In this document: positions 7,711 to 15,987 of the stretch, one piece after another
How positions within the stretch are numbered: position 1 is the first letter of the stretch
How the letters are laid out: each line of letters begins with the position of its first letter
From: Pseudolabrys taiwanensis
Lineage (GTDB): Bacteria; Pseudomonadota; Alphaproteobacteria; Rhizobiales; Xanthobacteraceae
Length of the DNA: 64,000 bases
Assembly (NCBI RefSeq): GCF_003367395.1
Contig: NZ_CP031417.1
Location: forward strand, 4,923,501 to 4,987,500
Direction of reading: 5' to 3'
Made by a program: the position numbers and the translations under genes
The notes under the pieces: model-generated
Database searches by the model: none
What the model was told of the DNA's origin: nothing
What the model saw: only the letters and a program-made list of their open reading frames with translations

Positions 7711-8460
7711 TCAGCGCTTCCTGCTGAAAAACGCCGCGAAGGCGGCCTGCGCCTCGGCCGAGCCGAGACGTTTCTTGAACGCGTCCGCTTCCGCGTCGAT
7801 GCGCGCCGCAATCTCGTCCGGCGCGCCGCGCATCAGGCGGCGGGCGATCTTCACGCCCTCCGCCGGCAAGGCCGCGATTGTCCGCGCCGCGGTGAGCGCC
7901 TCGCCATCGACCGCGGCCGGCGGCACGACCAGGTTGACGATGCCGGCGTCCTTGGCATCGGTCGCGCTCAAGCGTTTGCCCATCACCAGCAGCGAGAAAG
8001 CGCGCGCGTGGCCCATCAGCCGCGGCGCGATCAGGCTCGAGGCCGCCTCCGGCACGAGGCCGAGGCCGACGAAAGGCGTCGAGAAACTCGCGCTCTCGCC
8101 CGCGATCACCTGGTCGCAATGCAGCAGCATGGTGGTGCCGACGCCGACGGCCGCGCCGTTGACGGCCGCCACCACCGGGATGTCGCAACGCGCCAGCGCG
8201 TGCAGGAAACGCAGGATCGGCGCGCCGAGCCCGCCGCCGCCCTGCGCCATGGCGACGAAGTCGTTGAGATCGTTGCCGGCGCAGAAGACGCTCTCGTGCC
8301 CGGCGATGACGAGGCAGCGGATGGCGGCGTCGTTCGCGACGGTCTCGATCGCCTCCGCCATGGCGTCATACATGGCGAGCGTCAGCGCGTTCTTCTTCTC
8401 CGGCCGGTTCATGCGGATGACGCGAACCGGGCCGTCGTCGGTGATGAGGATGTCGGGCAT
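7711..8460 (-). CDS. Enoyl-CoA hydratase/isomerase family protein
   Basis: A 249-residue crotonase-fold enzyme. Visible family features are NRPEKKNALTLAMYDAMAEA, the oxyanion-hole region around CAGNDLNDF, and AAVNGAAVGVGTTMLLHCDQ followed by FVGLGLVPEAASS, where the Glu is at the catalytic Glu-164-like position. The other catalytic Glu is replaced in this region (VGVGTTML), so it may act as an isomerase or on an unusual acyl-CoA instead of being a classic hydratase. It stands alone with no beta-oxidation neighbours. Confidence 0.88.
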   Translation of the reverse strand: MPDILITDDGPVRVIRMNRPEKKNALTLAMYDAMAEAIETVANDAAIRCLVIAGHESVFCAGNDLNDFVAMAQGGGGLGAPILRFLHALARCDIPVVAAVNGAAVGVGTTMLLHCDQVIAGESASFSTPFVGLGLVPEAASSLIAPRLMGHARAFSLLVMGKRLSATDAKDAGIVNLVVPPAAVDGEALTAARTIAALPAEGVKIARRLMRGAPDEIAARIDAEADAFKKRLGSAEAQAAFAAFFSRKR

Positions 8461-8580
8461 GCTGTCTTCGCTGTTGTCGGCGCACCGGCGGGCGATGCCC
8501 GGGTTAGGCCGCGCGCGTCAGTGTGCCACGACTGTGCCGGTCAATGCGAGACGGCTGCCGCGCTGGCCGCGGATCGCGCC

Positions 8581-9801
8581 TCAGTTCGCCGCCGTCGCGG
8601 CCGCCGGGCGCACCGCCGCGTAGCACGAAAAGTCGTGCCGCTTCAGCAGCGCGCAGGCTTTGTTCGCCGCGTCGACATCGTCAAATCCGGCGTAGGCGGC
8701 GCGGAAGTAAGTCTTGCCGTCTCGTTCGACGCGTTTGGTCTGCGCCTCGGCGCCATCGAGGAGACGGCTCACCACCGGCTTCGTCGCGGCGATCAGCGCT
8801 TCGGCCGCGTCACGCGTCGGCAAGGCGCCGACGCGGATCGACACCACATCGGCGACGCGAACGCTGAAGGCGCCCGCGGCCGCTACCTGGACGGTCTGCG
8901 GCTTTGGCTTTGCCGGATGCGCGTCGGCGCGCCGCACGCCCGTCATCAACGAGGCGAAATAGCCTTTGTCGCGGCGCAGGCGGCCCGCATAGCGCTTGAT
9001 GAGGCCGGCGGCGCGTGCGTCGCGCGCCCGATAGGTCGGGCCACCCATGACGACGACGATCATCTTGCGGCCGTGCCGGCGGAACGAGGTCACGATGTTG
9101 AAGCCTGACGCGCGCGTGAAGCCGGTCTTGATACCGTCGACGTGCTTGAAGCGGCTCAACAGATGATTGTGACCGCGATACACGCGGCCGCGATAGGCAA
9201 AGCGCGTCGTCTTGAAGTAGCGATAGTATGCCGGGAACCGGGCCTGCAACGCGGCGCCGAGCAGCGCCATATCGTGCGCGGTCGTGACTTGTCCTTTGGC
9301 CGGCAGCCCGGATGCGTTGCGGAACTGCGTGTGCCGCATGCCGAGCTGGCGCGCCGTGCGCGTCATGCGCCGCGCGAACGCGACTTCGCTGCCGGCGAGA
9401 TTTTCCGCGATCGTGGCGGCGACATCGTTCGCTGAGATCGTCACCAGCGCGCGAATGGCGTCGCTGGCCGAGATCGTGTCGCCGGGTTTAAGCCACAATT
9501 TCACCGGCGCCTGTGCCGCGGCGTGCTTGGAAACGCGGAACTGCGTGTCGAGCGAGACGCGCTTGCGTTCGAGGTCGCCGAACAGCAGGTAGAGCGTCAT
9601 CATTTTTGTCAGCGATGCCGGATAGCGGCGGCTCTCGCCATGCTGCGCATAGAGGGCGCGGCCGGTCGTCGCATCGAGCACATAGGCGGCGGGTTCGGCG
9701 GCGAAGGCGGGCGATGCGCAGGCGACGGCCGCGACGACGATCAGCAGGGCCGACGCGCCGCGGGCGATCCGTTCTTCTAAAAGCATGTGTGTTGCCTTCA
9801 T
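8581..9801 (-). CDS. D-alanyl-D-alanine carboxypeptidase (S11 family) with C-terminal SPOR domain
   Basis: A 406-residue periplasmic penicillin-binding protein that trims D-Ala from peptidoglycan stem peptides. Signal peptide is followed by all three active-site motifs: SLTK with Ser63, SAN at 123-125 and KTG at 225-227. The C-terminal 80 residues (VVSIRVGALPTRDAAEALIA onward) look like a SPOR domain, which binds denuded glycan at the division site. This points to a role in septal wall remodelling. Start is ATG 9801 or 9786. Confidence 0.92.
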   Translation of the reverse strand: MKATHMLLEERIARGASALLIVVAAVACASPAFAAEPAAYVLDATTGRALYAQHGESRRYPASLTKMMTLYLLFGDLERKRVSLDTQFRVSKHAAAQAPVKLWLKPGDTISASDAIRALVTISANDVAATIAENLAGSEVAFARRMTRTARQLGMRHTQFRNASGLPAKGQVTTAHDMALLGAALQARFPAYYRYFKTTRFAYRGRVYRGHNHLLSRFKHVDGIKTGFTRASGFNIVTSFRRHGRKMIVVVMGGPTYRARDARAAGLIKRYAGRLRRDKGYFASLMTGVRRADAHPAKPKPQTVQVAAAGAFSVRVADVVSIRVGALPTRDAAEALIAATKPVVSRLLDGAEAQTKRVERDGKTYFRAAYAGFDDVDAANKACALLKRHDFSCYAAVRPAAATAAN

Positions 9802-9913
9802 CGGTTCGGGTTACCGTCGCGCCGAATCCGCTGTAGGATATTCGCATTGCCGGTGGCAACCCGAACGTTGCGGCAACACGCGCTGGGGGCGGCGCGCTCC
9901 GGCGAGAGGAACA

Positions 9914-10429
9914 GTGTCGCTTCATTCATCCGCACGCCCTCTGGCCATCGTGGCTTGTCTCATCGGTGGTCCGGCCATGGCCGGCGCGCTGTGGATCGGC
10001 AACGTCACGGGACTGCCGGTTCCACGCTTCGTCTCGGTCAAGTCGAAGCCGGCGAATGTGCGCGTCGGTCCGGGCGTGCGCTATCCGCTGCAATGGACCT
10101 TCGTGCGCCGCTTCGTGCCGGTCGAGGTGACGGCGGAGTTCGGACAGTGGCGCCGCGTCCGCGATTGGGACGGCAGCGAAGGCTGGATCCTCGGCGCATT
10201 CCTCTCCGGACGCCGCACCGCGCTCGTCGCGCCTTGGCAGCATGGCAAGACGGCACCGTTGCGCAGCCGCGCCGCGTCGGCCGCGCGGGTGGTCGCGCAA
10301 CTGCAGGACAAAGTCCTCGTCAGCGTCGAAGGATGCGACGGCCGGTGGTGCGAGGTCCGCGTCAAGGGCAAGGATGGCTTTGTCCGCCAGACGCAGCTGT
10401 GGGGCGTGTATCCCGGGGAGAAGATTTGA
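9914..10429 (+). CDS. SH3-domain (YgiM/YrvJ-like) exported protein
   Basis: From GTG 9914, with GAGAGGA just upstream, the 171-residue product has a signal peptide (VSLHSSARPLAIVACLIGGP) and two bacterial SH3 units. The first carries KPANVRVGPGVRYPLQWTFV, the second APLRSRAASAARVVAQLQDK. Such proteins bind cell-wall components. It is divergent from the carboxypeptidase and may act with it. The frame is open farther upstream but lacks a good start. Confidence 0.82.
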   Translation: MSLHSSARPLAIVACLIGGPAMAGALWIGNVTGLPVPRFVSVKSKPANVRVGPGVRYPLQWTFVRRFVPVEVTAEFGQWRRVRDWDGSEGWILGAFLSGRRTALVAPWQHGKTAPLRSRAASAARVVAQLQDKVLVSVEGCDGRWCEVRVKGKDGFVRQTQLWGVYPGEKI

Positions 10430-10561
10430 AGGCGGCACGCCGGCGGCAACGGATTGCGGCCGGGGTGCGCGCGGCGTAATCCGGGGATGACCGATAGATG
10501 GCCCGGATTTCACGGGCGCTTCCCTTTAGGCTACTTGCTTGTTGCTTGAGAGGGGACTGCC

Positions 10562-10606
10562 ATGCCCTTGCCGCGTTTGCAGCGGCCGGTGCGCGTGAGT
10601 GATTGA
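10562..10606 (+). other. Possible 14-codon leader ORF before the lipoprotein gene
   Basis: ATG 10562 has a very good ribosome site (GAGAGGGGA, 5 bases away) and a 14-codon frame, MPLPRLQRPVRVSD, ending at TGA 10606. It lies 30 bases before the lipoprotein start. It could be a translated leader or chance; no attenuator hairpin was identified. Confidence 0.25.
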
Positions 10607-10636
10607 GTGATCAGGTGAAGTGCAAGGAGACTTGGC

Positions 10637-10909
10637 ATGCGGTTTGCGGTGGCGCTCGTGGTTCTGACGTCTCTTGCCGGTTGCGCGCAATACGACGAGA
10701 CGCGGAAGGCGAACCTGGAGGCGGCGGCGGCGGACCAAGTGGCGGCCGATGACGCGAACTGCCGCTCGTCCGGCCTGCAGCCCGGTTCCCCGGAGTACGA
10801 CGATTGCCGCAGACGCTGGTCGAACCAGCACGCCAATGAAGGACGCGGCCACAAGCGGATGCTCGATCAGATGATGCGCGGAAGCTCGACGCGGCCGTTC
10901 GGCGAGTAG
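10637..10909 (+). CDS. Small lipoprotein of unknown function
   Basis: The 90-residue product has a lipoprotein signal: MRFAVALVVLTSLAGCAQYD, with the lipobox LAGC at 13-16. The rest is hydrophilic with two cysteines (CRSS, CRRRW) that may form a disulfide. The AAGGAG ribosome site is well placed. Codon use fits the genome. Family not recognised beyond resemblance to short hyphomicrobial lipoproteins. Confidence 0.78.
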   Translation: MRFAVALVVLTSLAGCAQYDETRKANLEAAAADQVAADDANCRSSGLQPGSPEYDDCRRRWSNQHANEGRGHKRMLDQMMRGSSTRPFGE

Positions 10910-11346
10910 AAGCGGACGCAAAGCCTCTCCCGGCCTCATGCTGAGGAGCGCTCGGAAGGAGCGCGTTTCGAACCATGGGCCGCCCCATCCTTCGAGACGG
11001 TCGCTGCGCGACCTCCTCAGGATGAGGACGGGGTGAGGTTTGCTGCAGGATCGAAGCGGCTTAAGCGATGCAGCTCGTTCGTCGCCCGCATGGAGCCAAT
11101 GGGTCGGCGCGCCGCGCCGACCGTGACAGGTTTCGCGGAGGCGGGGCGCTCACACCGTGGTCATGGCCGGGCATAGCCGGTCGAAGACGGGTGTAAACGC
11201 CATTATGTCCCGGCCATCCACGCCTTGCTGCTTAAGACGTGGATGTCCGGCACAAGGCCGGGCATGACGGGCGCGGGCGAGGTGTGAGCAACTGTTCTCA
11301 GTCCCGGGTTTCGCCTCGCGCCACCTGACTACGTGCCGGCCTATCG
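10910..11346. repeat. Gene-free stretch with two kinds of intergenic repeat
   Basis: About 10936-11035 carries a repeat with CATCCTTCGAGACGG and CCTCAGGATGAGG, the class of hairpin elements also seen near 15.87, 54.38 and 58.9 kb. About 11155-11275 has a second type with GGTCATGGCCGGGCATAGCC and GGCCGGGCATGACG as outer arms. No convincing ORF lies here. Confidence 0.6.
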
Positions 11347-12345
11347 CTACTTCAAAAAGTCCGGAAATTGAAGACTGGCAATAAACGGCCGAGCGGCAGC
11401 ACTTAATTTGGGGGCCCACGTCAAAAGCCATTCGTGCTGCTTTGTCCAGTCGCCACTATCCCTCCGCTTTTCGTCGCCTGGCATGTAAAGGGCAATTCTT
11501 GACGCTTGAGCGTCGGGCAACTCCTCCCATGCCAACGGAGATCCGAACTCTTTTTCAATCTTGTCCTTTTGCTCGCGCAAAGATTTAAATGCAGTTTTTG
11601 CCAGCGACTTGTCTATGTAGATCTCTAAGCGAAGACTGCGATCCCAAGGAAAGCTTGCGTTCAGAACAAAGCTCGGATTGCCGCCTCGAATGGTTTCGAA
11701 TGTCTGCCAGTTGCTACGGTATGGACTACGTTCAGCTAGCGCGGCGTATCGATCTTTTGCTGCCGCAATGAGCGCGCCCCAATACTCCCTCCAAGCGCGT
11801 TGAGATTCGTTTTCTGCCTCGGACGCCGCTTGTTTTGCAGTCTGAGTACGTTTGCTCCAGTCATTTGGCTTCGCCACAATCGAGAAATCGGGAGCATAGG
11901 GACTGTTGCCAATTTTATAAAGCTCAACCTGGACACCAAAAAAAGCAAATTCCTCCGTTGTTGCGCGATTTAAGAAATCAATTGCGGCTCGATGCTCTTC
12001 TCGGAACTCTTCCGCGATCCATATAATCGTACGAGCGTCCAAACCAGCGGCGTACGTCAGAAGTTGACCTAAATGCGGGTGATCGGTAGGCGTGATTTGG
12101 TTCTCAATTATTACCCATCTCTCGGTGTCCGGCTCCTTTGCAAGAATATCAGCGTAAAAGGGCCCAACCTGTTTCTCTACCGCTTCGAGGACCAGCGGGA
12201 TGCCTATCTTTTCTGCCAAGAGATCGAGATTCTCTTTTTGCGCTAGCCAAGGCGTGAAATTGGATGCTTCATTTGGCCAGGCAGTTCGAAGGCTAATCCT
12301 TTCTAGGCGTGCAAGTGGAGTAGCTGCAGTCATATGTGACTCCAT
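11347..12345 (-). CDS. DUF4268 protein with PD-(D/E)XK-like nuclease domain
   Basis: The 332-residue protein has an N-terminal region with DILAKEPDTERWVIIENQIT and DHPHLGQLLTYAAGLDARTI, which is a degenerate PD-(D/E)XK nuclease core (Asp66, Glu81-x-Gln83). The second half (from about 180, REYWGALIAAAKDRY) matches the DUF4268 domain. The function is unknown; proteins of this kind occur near restriction and defence genes. The gene is clearly less GC-rich than its neighbours, and its codons end in A/T much more often, so it was probably acquired. Start is ATG 12345 or 12333; an AT-rich upstream region may hold its promoter. Confidence 0.82.
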   Translation of the reverse strand: MESHMTAATPLARLERISLRTAWPNEASNFTPWLAQKENLDLLAEKIGIPLVLEAVEKQVGPFYADILAKEPDTERWVIIENQITPTDHPHLGQLLTYAAGLDARTIIWIAEEFREEHRAAIDFLNRATTEEFAFFGVQVELYKIGNSPYAPDFSIVAKPNDWSKRTQTAKQAASEAENESQRAWREYWGALIAAAKDRYAALAERSPYRSNWQTFETIRGGNPSFVLNASFPWDRSLRLEIYIDKSLAKTAFKSLREQKDKIEKEFGSPLAWEELPDAQASRIALYMPGDEKRRDSGDWTKQHEWLLTWAPKLSAAARPFIASLQFPDFLK

Positions 12346-12389
12346 ATAATTAGATTATGTAAGTAATTTCCTTAGAGGGCGGTCTCGCC

Positions 12390-14018
12390 TCACACCCCCT
12401 TCGTCATTTCCCGCAGCTTGAACTTCTGAATCTTGCCGGTGCTCGTCTTCGGGATTTCCGCGAACACCACATGGCGCGGGACCTTGTACCCGGCCAAATG
12501 CTTCTTGCACCATTGCACGAGTTCGTCGGGGCTCGCCTGCGCGCCGACCTTGAGCTCGACGAAGGCGCACGGCGTTTCGCCCCACTTCTCGTCGGCCTTG
12601 GCGACGACCGCGACCGCCAGAACCGCGGGGTGCTTGTACAGCGCGTCCTCGACTTCGATCGACGAGATGTTCTCGCCGCCGGAGATGATGATGTCCTTGG
12701 AGCGGTCCTTGAGCTGGAGATAGCCGTCGGGATACATGACGCCGAGATCGCCGGTGTGAAACCAGCCGCCGTCGAAGGCCTTGTCGGTCGCCGCCTTGTT
12801 CTTGAGATAGCCCTTCATCACCACGTTGCCGCGCATCATCACCTCGCCCAGCGTCGTGCCGTCGCGCGGCACGGGCGCGAGGCTCTCCGGGTCGCGCACG
12901 TCGAGCGCTTCCAGCGCGCCGTAGCGCACGCCCTGGCGCGACTTCAGCGCCGCCTGCTCGGCGGCGGGCAACGCGTCCCATGCGTCATGCCAGTCATTGA
13001 CCACCGAAGGCCCGTAGCATTCGGTCAGCCCGTAGAGATGCGTGACGTTGAAGCCCGCCTCTTTCATCGCGGCGAGCACGGCTTCCGGCGGCGGCGCCGC
13101 GGCGGTGAAGAATTCGACCGTGTGCGGCAACGGCTTCTTCTCAGCGTCGGGGGCGTTGAGCAAGGTCGCCATCACGATCGGCGCACCGCACAGATGCGTC
13201 ACCTTGTGGCTGGCGATGGCGTCGTACATCGCCGCCGCGCGCACATAGCGCAGGCACACATGCGTGCCGGCGACGACCGAAATCGACCACGGGAAGCACC
13301 AGCCGTTGCAGTGGAACATCGGCAGCGTCCACAGATACACCGGATGCTTGCCCATGGCGCAGGTGACGATGTTGCCGACGGCGAGGAGATGCGCGCCGCG
13401 ATGATGGTAGACGACGCCCTTCGGGTCGCCGGTGGTGCCGCTCGTATAATTGAGCGTGATGGCGTCCCATTCATCGTCCGGCATGGACCACGCGAAATCG
13501 GGTTCGCCCTCGGCGAGGAAATCCTCGTATTCGATAGTGCCGAGCCGCTCGCCGGCACCGGCATACTCCGGATCGTCGTAGTCGATGACCAGCGGCTTCA
13601 CTTTGCACAGCGCCAGCGCGTCGGCCATCACCTTTGAAAATTCGCGGTCGGTGATGACCACCTTCGCCTCGGCATGGTCGAGCGAGAAGGCGATGATCGC
13701 GGCATCCAGCCGGGTGTTGAGCGTGTTGAGCACGGCCTTCACCATCGGCACGCCGTAATGGGCCTCCAACATGGCCGGCGTGTTCGCCAGCATCACCGAG
13801 ACGGTGTCGCCGCGCGTGATGCCGCGCTTGGCCAGCGCCGAGGCGAGCCGCCGCGTGCGCGCGTAGAAGTCGGCGTAGGAGCGGCGCAGCCTGCCGTGGA
13901 CGATCGCCGTGTGCTGCGGAAACACGGACGCCGCGCGCTCCAGGAAACCGAGCGGCGTCAGCGGCTGGTAATTGGCCGGGTTGCGGTCGAGATCGATATC
14001 GTAAGGCGTCGTCGCCAT
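12390..14018 (-). CDS. Acyl-CoA synthetase (AMP-forming, medium/long-chain or methylmercaptopropionate type)
   Basis: This 542-residue ANL-family ligase activates a carboxylate to acyl-AMP and then acyl-CoA. The P-loop LNYTSGTTGDPKGVVYHHRG is complete, as are GLTECYGP, GWFHTGDLGVMYPDGYLQLK, DIIISGGENISSIEVE and the terminal PKTSTGKIQKFKLR with the catalytic Lys. The DmdB/AlkK group best fits the overall pattern (FPQHTAIVHGRLRRSY). Substrate cannot be decided. It stands next to a methyltransferase and a TSUP gene on the same strand with gaps of 70 and 40 bases. Confidence 0.92.
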   Translation of the reverse strand: MATTPYDIDLDRNPANYQPLTPLGFLERAASVFPQHTAIVHGRLRRSYADFYARTRRLASALAKRGITRGDTVSVMLANTPAMLEAHYGVPMVKAVLNTLNTRLDAAIIAFSLDHAEAKVVITDREFSKVMADALALCKVKPLVIDYDDPEYAGAGERLGTIEYEDFLAEGEPDFAWSMPDDEWDAITLNYTSGTTGDPKGVVYHHRGAHLLAVGNIVTCAMGKHPVYLWTLPMFHCNGWCFPWSISVVAGTHVCLRYVRAAAMYDAIASHKVTHLCGAPIVMATLLNAPDAEKKPLPHTVEFFTAAAPPPEAVLAAMKEAGFNVTHLYGLTECYGPSVVNDWHDAWDALPAAEQAALKSRQGVRYGALEALDVRDPESLAPVPRDGTTLGEVMMRGNVVMKGYLKNKAATDKAFDGGWFHTGDLGVMYPDGYLQLKDRSKDIIISGGENISSIEVEDALYKHPAVLAVAVVAKADEKWGETPCAFVELKVGAQASPDELVQWCKKHLAGYKVPRHVVFAEIPKTSTGKIQKFKLREMTKGV

Positions 14019-14088
14019 CGTTGAGGTCCCCTCTTGCGGGGAAGGCTAACGGGCAAATCGGCCGTTGTCATGCAGGTCGGCGCGCGCG

Positions 14089-14856
14089 CTATTTGAACAA
14101 GTGCTTGGCGTAGTCGGGCAGGGTGCGGAAGGCGACGTGCATGTTCTCGTTGAACGAGCCGGTCTGGCAGCCGTGTTTGGCGAAAGCCTTGATCATGGCG
14201 TCGCGGCTGAACATCGACACGTGGCCGTTGCGCGGCGCGACATACCACCAACCGACGCCCCGCGTTTCGATGTCCGCCGGCTGCAGCAGCGTCGAGAACA
14301 GCACGAGCCCCGGATCGGCGAGCTTGTCGACGATGAGGCCGATGCCGGCGACCGGGTCGGGCATGTGCTCGATCGTCTCGAAGCAGGTGATGAGGTCCCA
14401 GGTGCCCTCGGGCGGCGCCGCGTGCTCCGGCACGAAGGGATCGTAGGTGACGGCGGCGCCGAAGCCGGCCTCGCGCAGCGCGGCGCAGAGGAAGTCGTTG
14501 CCGCCGCCGAAATCGAGCACGCGGCGGTTGGCGCGGTCGTCGCCGAACAGTTTGATCACCAGCGCGGCGTTGCCGCGCGGACGGGACACCTGGTAGTCCG
14601 GATCGACCGCCGCGTAGCCGTCGTTATAGATGTGCGCCTTGTAGTCGTCGTGGCTCCAGTCGGCGAAGGCGTCGGTGAACAGGAAGCCGCACGCCGTGCA
14701 GCGGCGGTAATACACCGGCGCGCCCGCGAGCGGCAGCTTGACGCCGTCCGGGATCTCGCAATTGCGGTTGAAGTCGACGACGCCGAACAGCGGCGCGGGC
14801 GCTTCGCAGATCGGACAAGGGGCGGGGGCGGCGACGACCGGCTTGAGACTCAGCAT
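14089..14856 (-). CDS. SAM-dependent methyltransferase with N-terminal zinc ribbon
   Basis: The 255-residue protein begins with a four-cysteine zinc ribbon (Cys14, Cys17, Cys53, Cys56: CPIC and CTACG). A class I methyltransferase domain follows, with motif I VLDFGGGNDFLCAALREAGF at about 113-132 and DLITCFETIEHMPDP near 170. This resembles C-methyltransferases of sugar modification (Methyltransf_23 type). The target is unknown, and no sugar pathway genes are nearby. Confidence 0.85.
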   Translation of the reverse strand: MLSLKPVVAAPAPCPICEAPAPLFGVVDFNRNCEIPDGVKLPLAGAPVYYRRCTACGFLFTDAFADWSHDDYKAHIYNDGYAAVDPDYQVSRPRGNAALVIKLFGDDRANRRVLDFGGGNDFLCAALREAGFGAAVTYDPFVPEHAAPPEGTWDLITCFETIEHMPDPVAGIGLIVDKLADPGLVLFSTLLQPADIETRGVGWWYVAPRNGHVSMFSRDAMIKAFAKHGCQTGSFNENMHVAFRTLPDYAKHLFK

Positions 14857-14896
14857 GCGCGCATTGTCGGAGCGCGGGCGGCGGCGTCAAGCCGCG

Positions 14897-15664
14897 TCAG
14901 CGCGGCCACAGATCGGTCACGCCCTCGCGCGTCAGCTCGATCGAGATCAGCAGCATCAGCACCATCGTGACTTGATAGAACACCTTCTGCGGCGTGCGCC
15001 GCACCAGCCAGAAGCCGAGCTGGTTGGTGACGATGGCGAGCGGCAGCAGCGCCAGCGAGGTCATCAGGCCGACGGAGGAGAATTGCCCCAGCGCGGCGTA
15101 AGGGATGACCTTCACCCAGTTGAGCGTGGCGAACATGATGGCGGTGGTGCCGACGAACACCATCTTCGGCAGGTTCTGCGACAGCACGTACATCTGATAG
15201 GGCGGGCCGCCGGCCTGGCAGATGGTCGAGGTGAAGCCCGACACCGCGCCCCAGAAGACGCCGGCCGGCACACTGGCGGTCTTGGTCTCCTCGGCGAGCT
15301 TCTTCGGGCCGATCCATGAATACAGCACGAACAGGATGGTGGTGACGCCGATGAAGATGCGCACCGCGGAGTCGGAAATATAAGACGCGAGCAGACCGGC
15401 CAGCGCGATGCCGGCGAGCGCGCCGGGGATCATGATCTTGAGGATGCGGGCGTTGTACTCGCGGCGGTACACCCAGACGGCGGTGGCGTCCTGCACGATC
15501 ATGATCGGCAGCATGATGGCGGCGGCCTCGAGCGGCGGCATGGCCAGCGCGACCAGCGGCGTCGCCATCTGGCCGACGCCGGCGAAGCCGCCTTTGGACA
15601 GGCCGAGCGCCACGACGGCGGGAATGGCCAGCGCATAGAACAGGGGATCGGTGATGATGGTCAC
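14897..15664 (-). CDS. TSUP family (TauE/SafE) membrane exporter
   Basis: A hydrophobic 255-residue protein with about eight predicted membrane segments and the TSUP duplicated signature: LGLSKGGFAGVGQMATPLVA at about 16-35 and AVSGFTSTICQAGGPPYQMY at about 140-160. Members move sulfite, sulfonates or organic sulfur compounds across the inner membrane. The substrate is not evident from the neighbours. The start is ATG 15664 with a gap containing repeats upstream. Confidence 0.9.
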   Translation of the reverse strand: MTIITDPLFYALAIPAVVALGLSKGGFAGVGQMATPLVALAMPPLEAAAIMLPIMIVQDATAVWVYRREYNARILKIMIPGALAGIALAGLLASYISDSAVRIFIGVTTILFVLYSWIGPKKLAEETKTASVPAGVFWGAVSGFTSTICQAGGPPYQMYVLSQNLPKMVFVGTTAIMFATLNWVKVIPYAALGQFSSVGLMTSLALLPLAIVTNQLGFWLVRRTPQKVFYQVTMVLMLLISIELTREGVTDLWPR

Positions 15665-15679
15665 GGGAGGGATAACTCT

Positions 15680-15965
15680 TGGCCGTCATTCCCCGCGAAA
15701 TCAGGGAATCCGATAGCCCCCGGCCGTGGTGGCTACCGGATCGCCCGCTTCCGCGGGCGATGACAGTCGGTATGGAAGCAAAATTTGCGCCGGATCAAAG
15801 CCCAAGGCCGCGCCAGGCGCCAGCCTTGTTTGCGCATGCCGGCCACGACACAATCGAACTTCGATCCGTCATCCTGAGGCGCGAGCGAAGCGAGCCTCGA
15901 AGGATGAACGGCCGGGGCCGTCGCCCTTCGAGGCCGCCTTCGGCGGGCGCCTCAGGGTGACGGGT
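15680..15965. repeat. Two intergenic palindromic repeats upstream of prpE
   Basis: 15680-15770 has paired arms such as GGCCGTCATTCCCCGCGAAA and GCGGGCGATGACAGTCGG. 15865-15965 starts CATCCTGAGGCGCGAGCGAA and has CCTCGAAGGATG at 15895-15906, which pair as a hairpin, then a second hairpin with CCCTTCGAGGC and GCCTCAGGGTGACG. The prpE promoter should lie within or just before them. Confidence 0.6.
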
Positions 15966-15987
15966 TAAGCGTAGGAGGAAACAAAAA

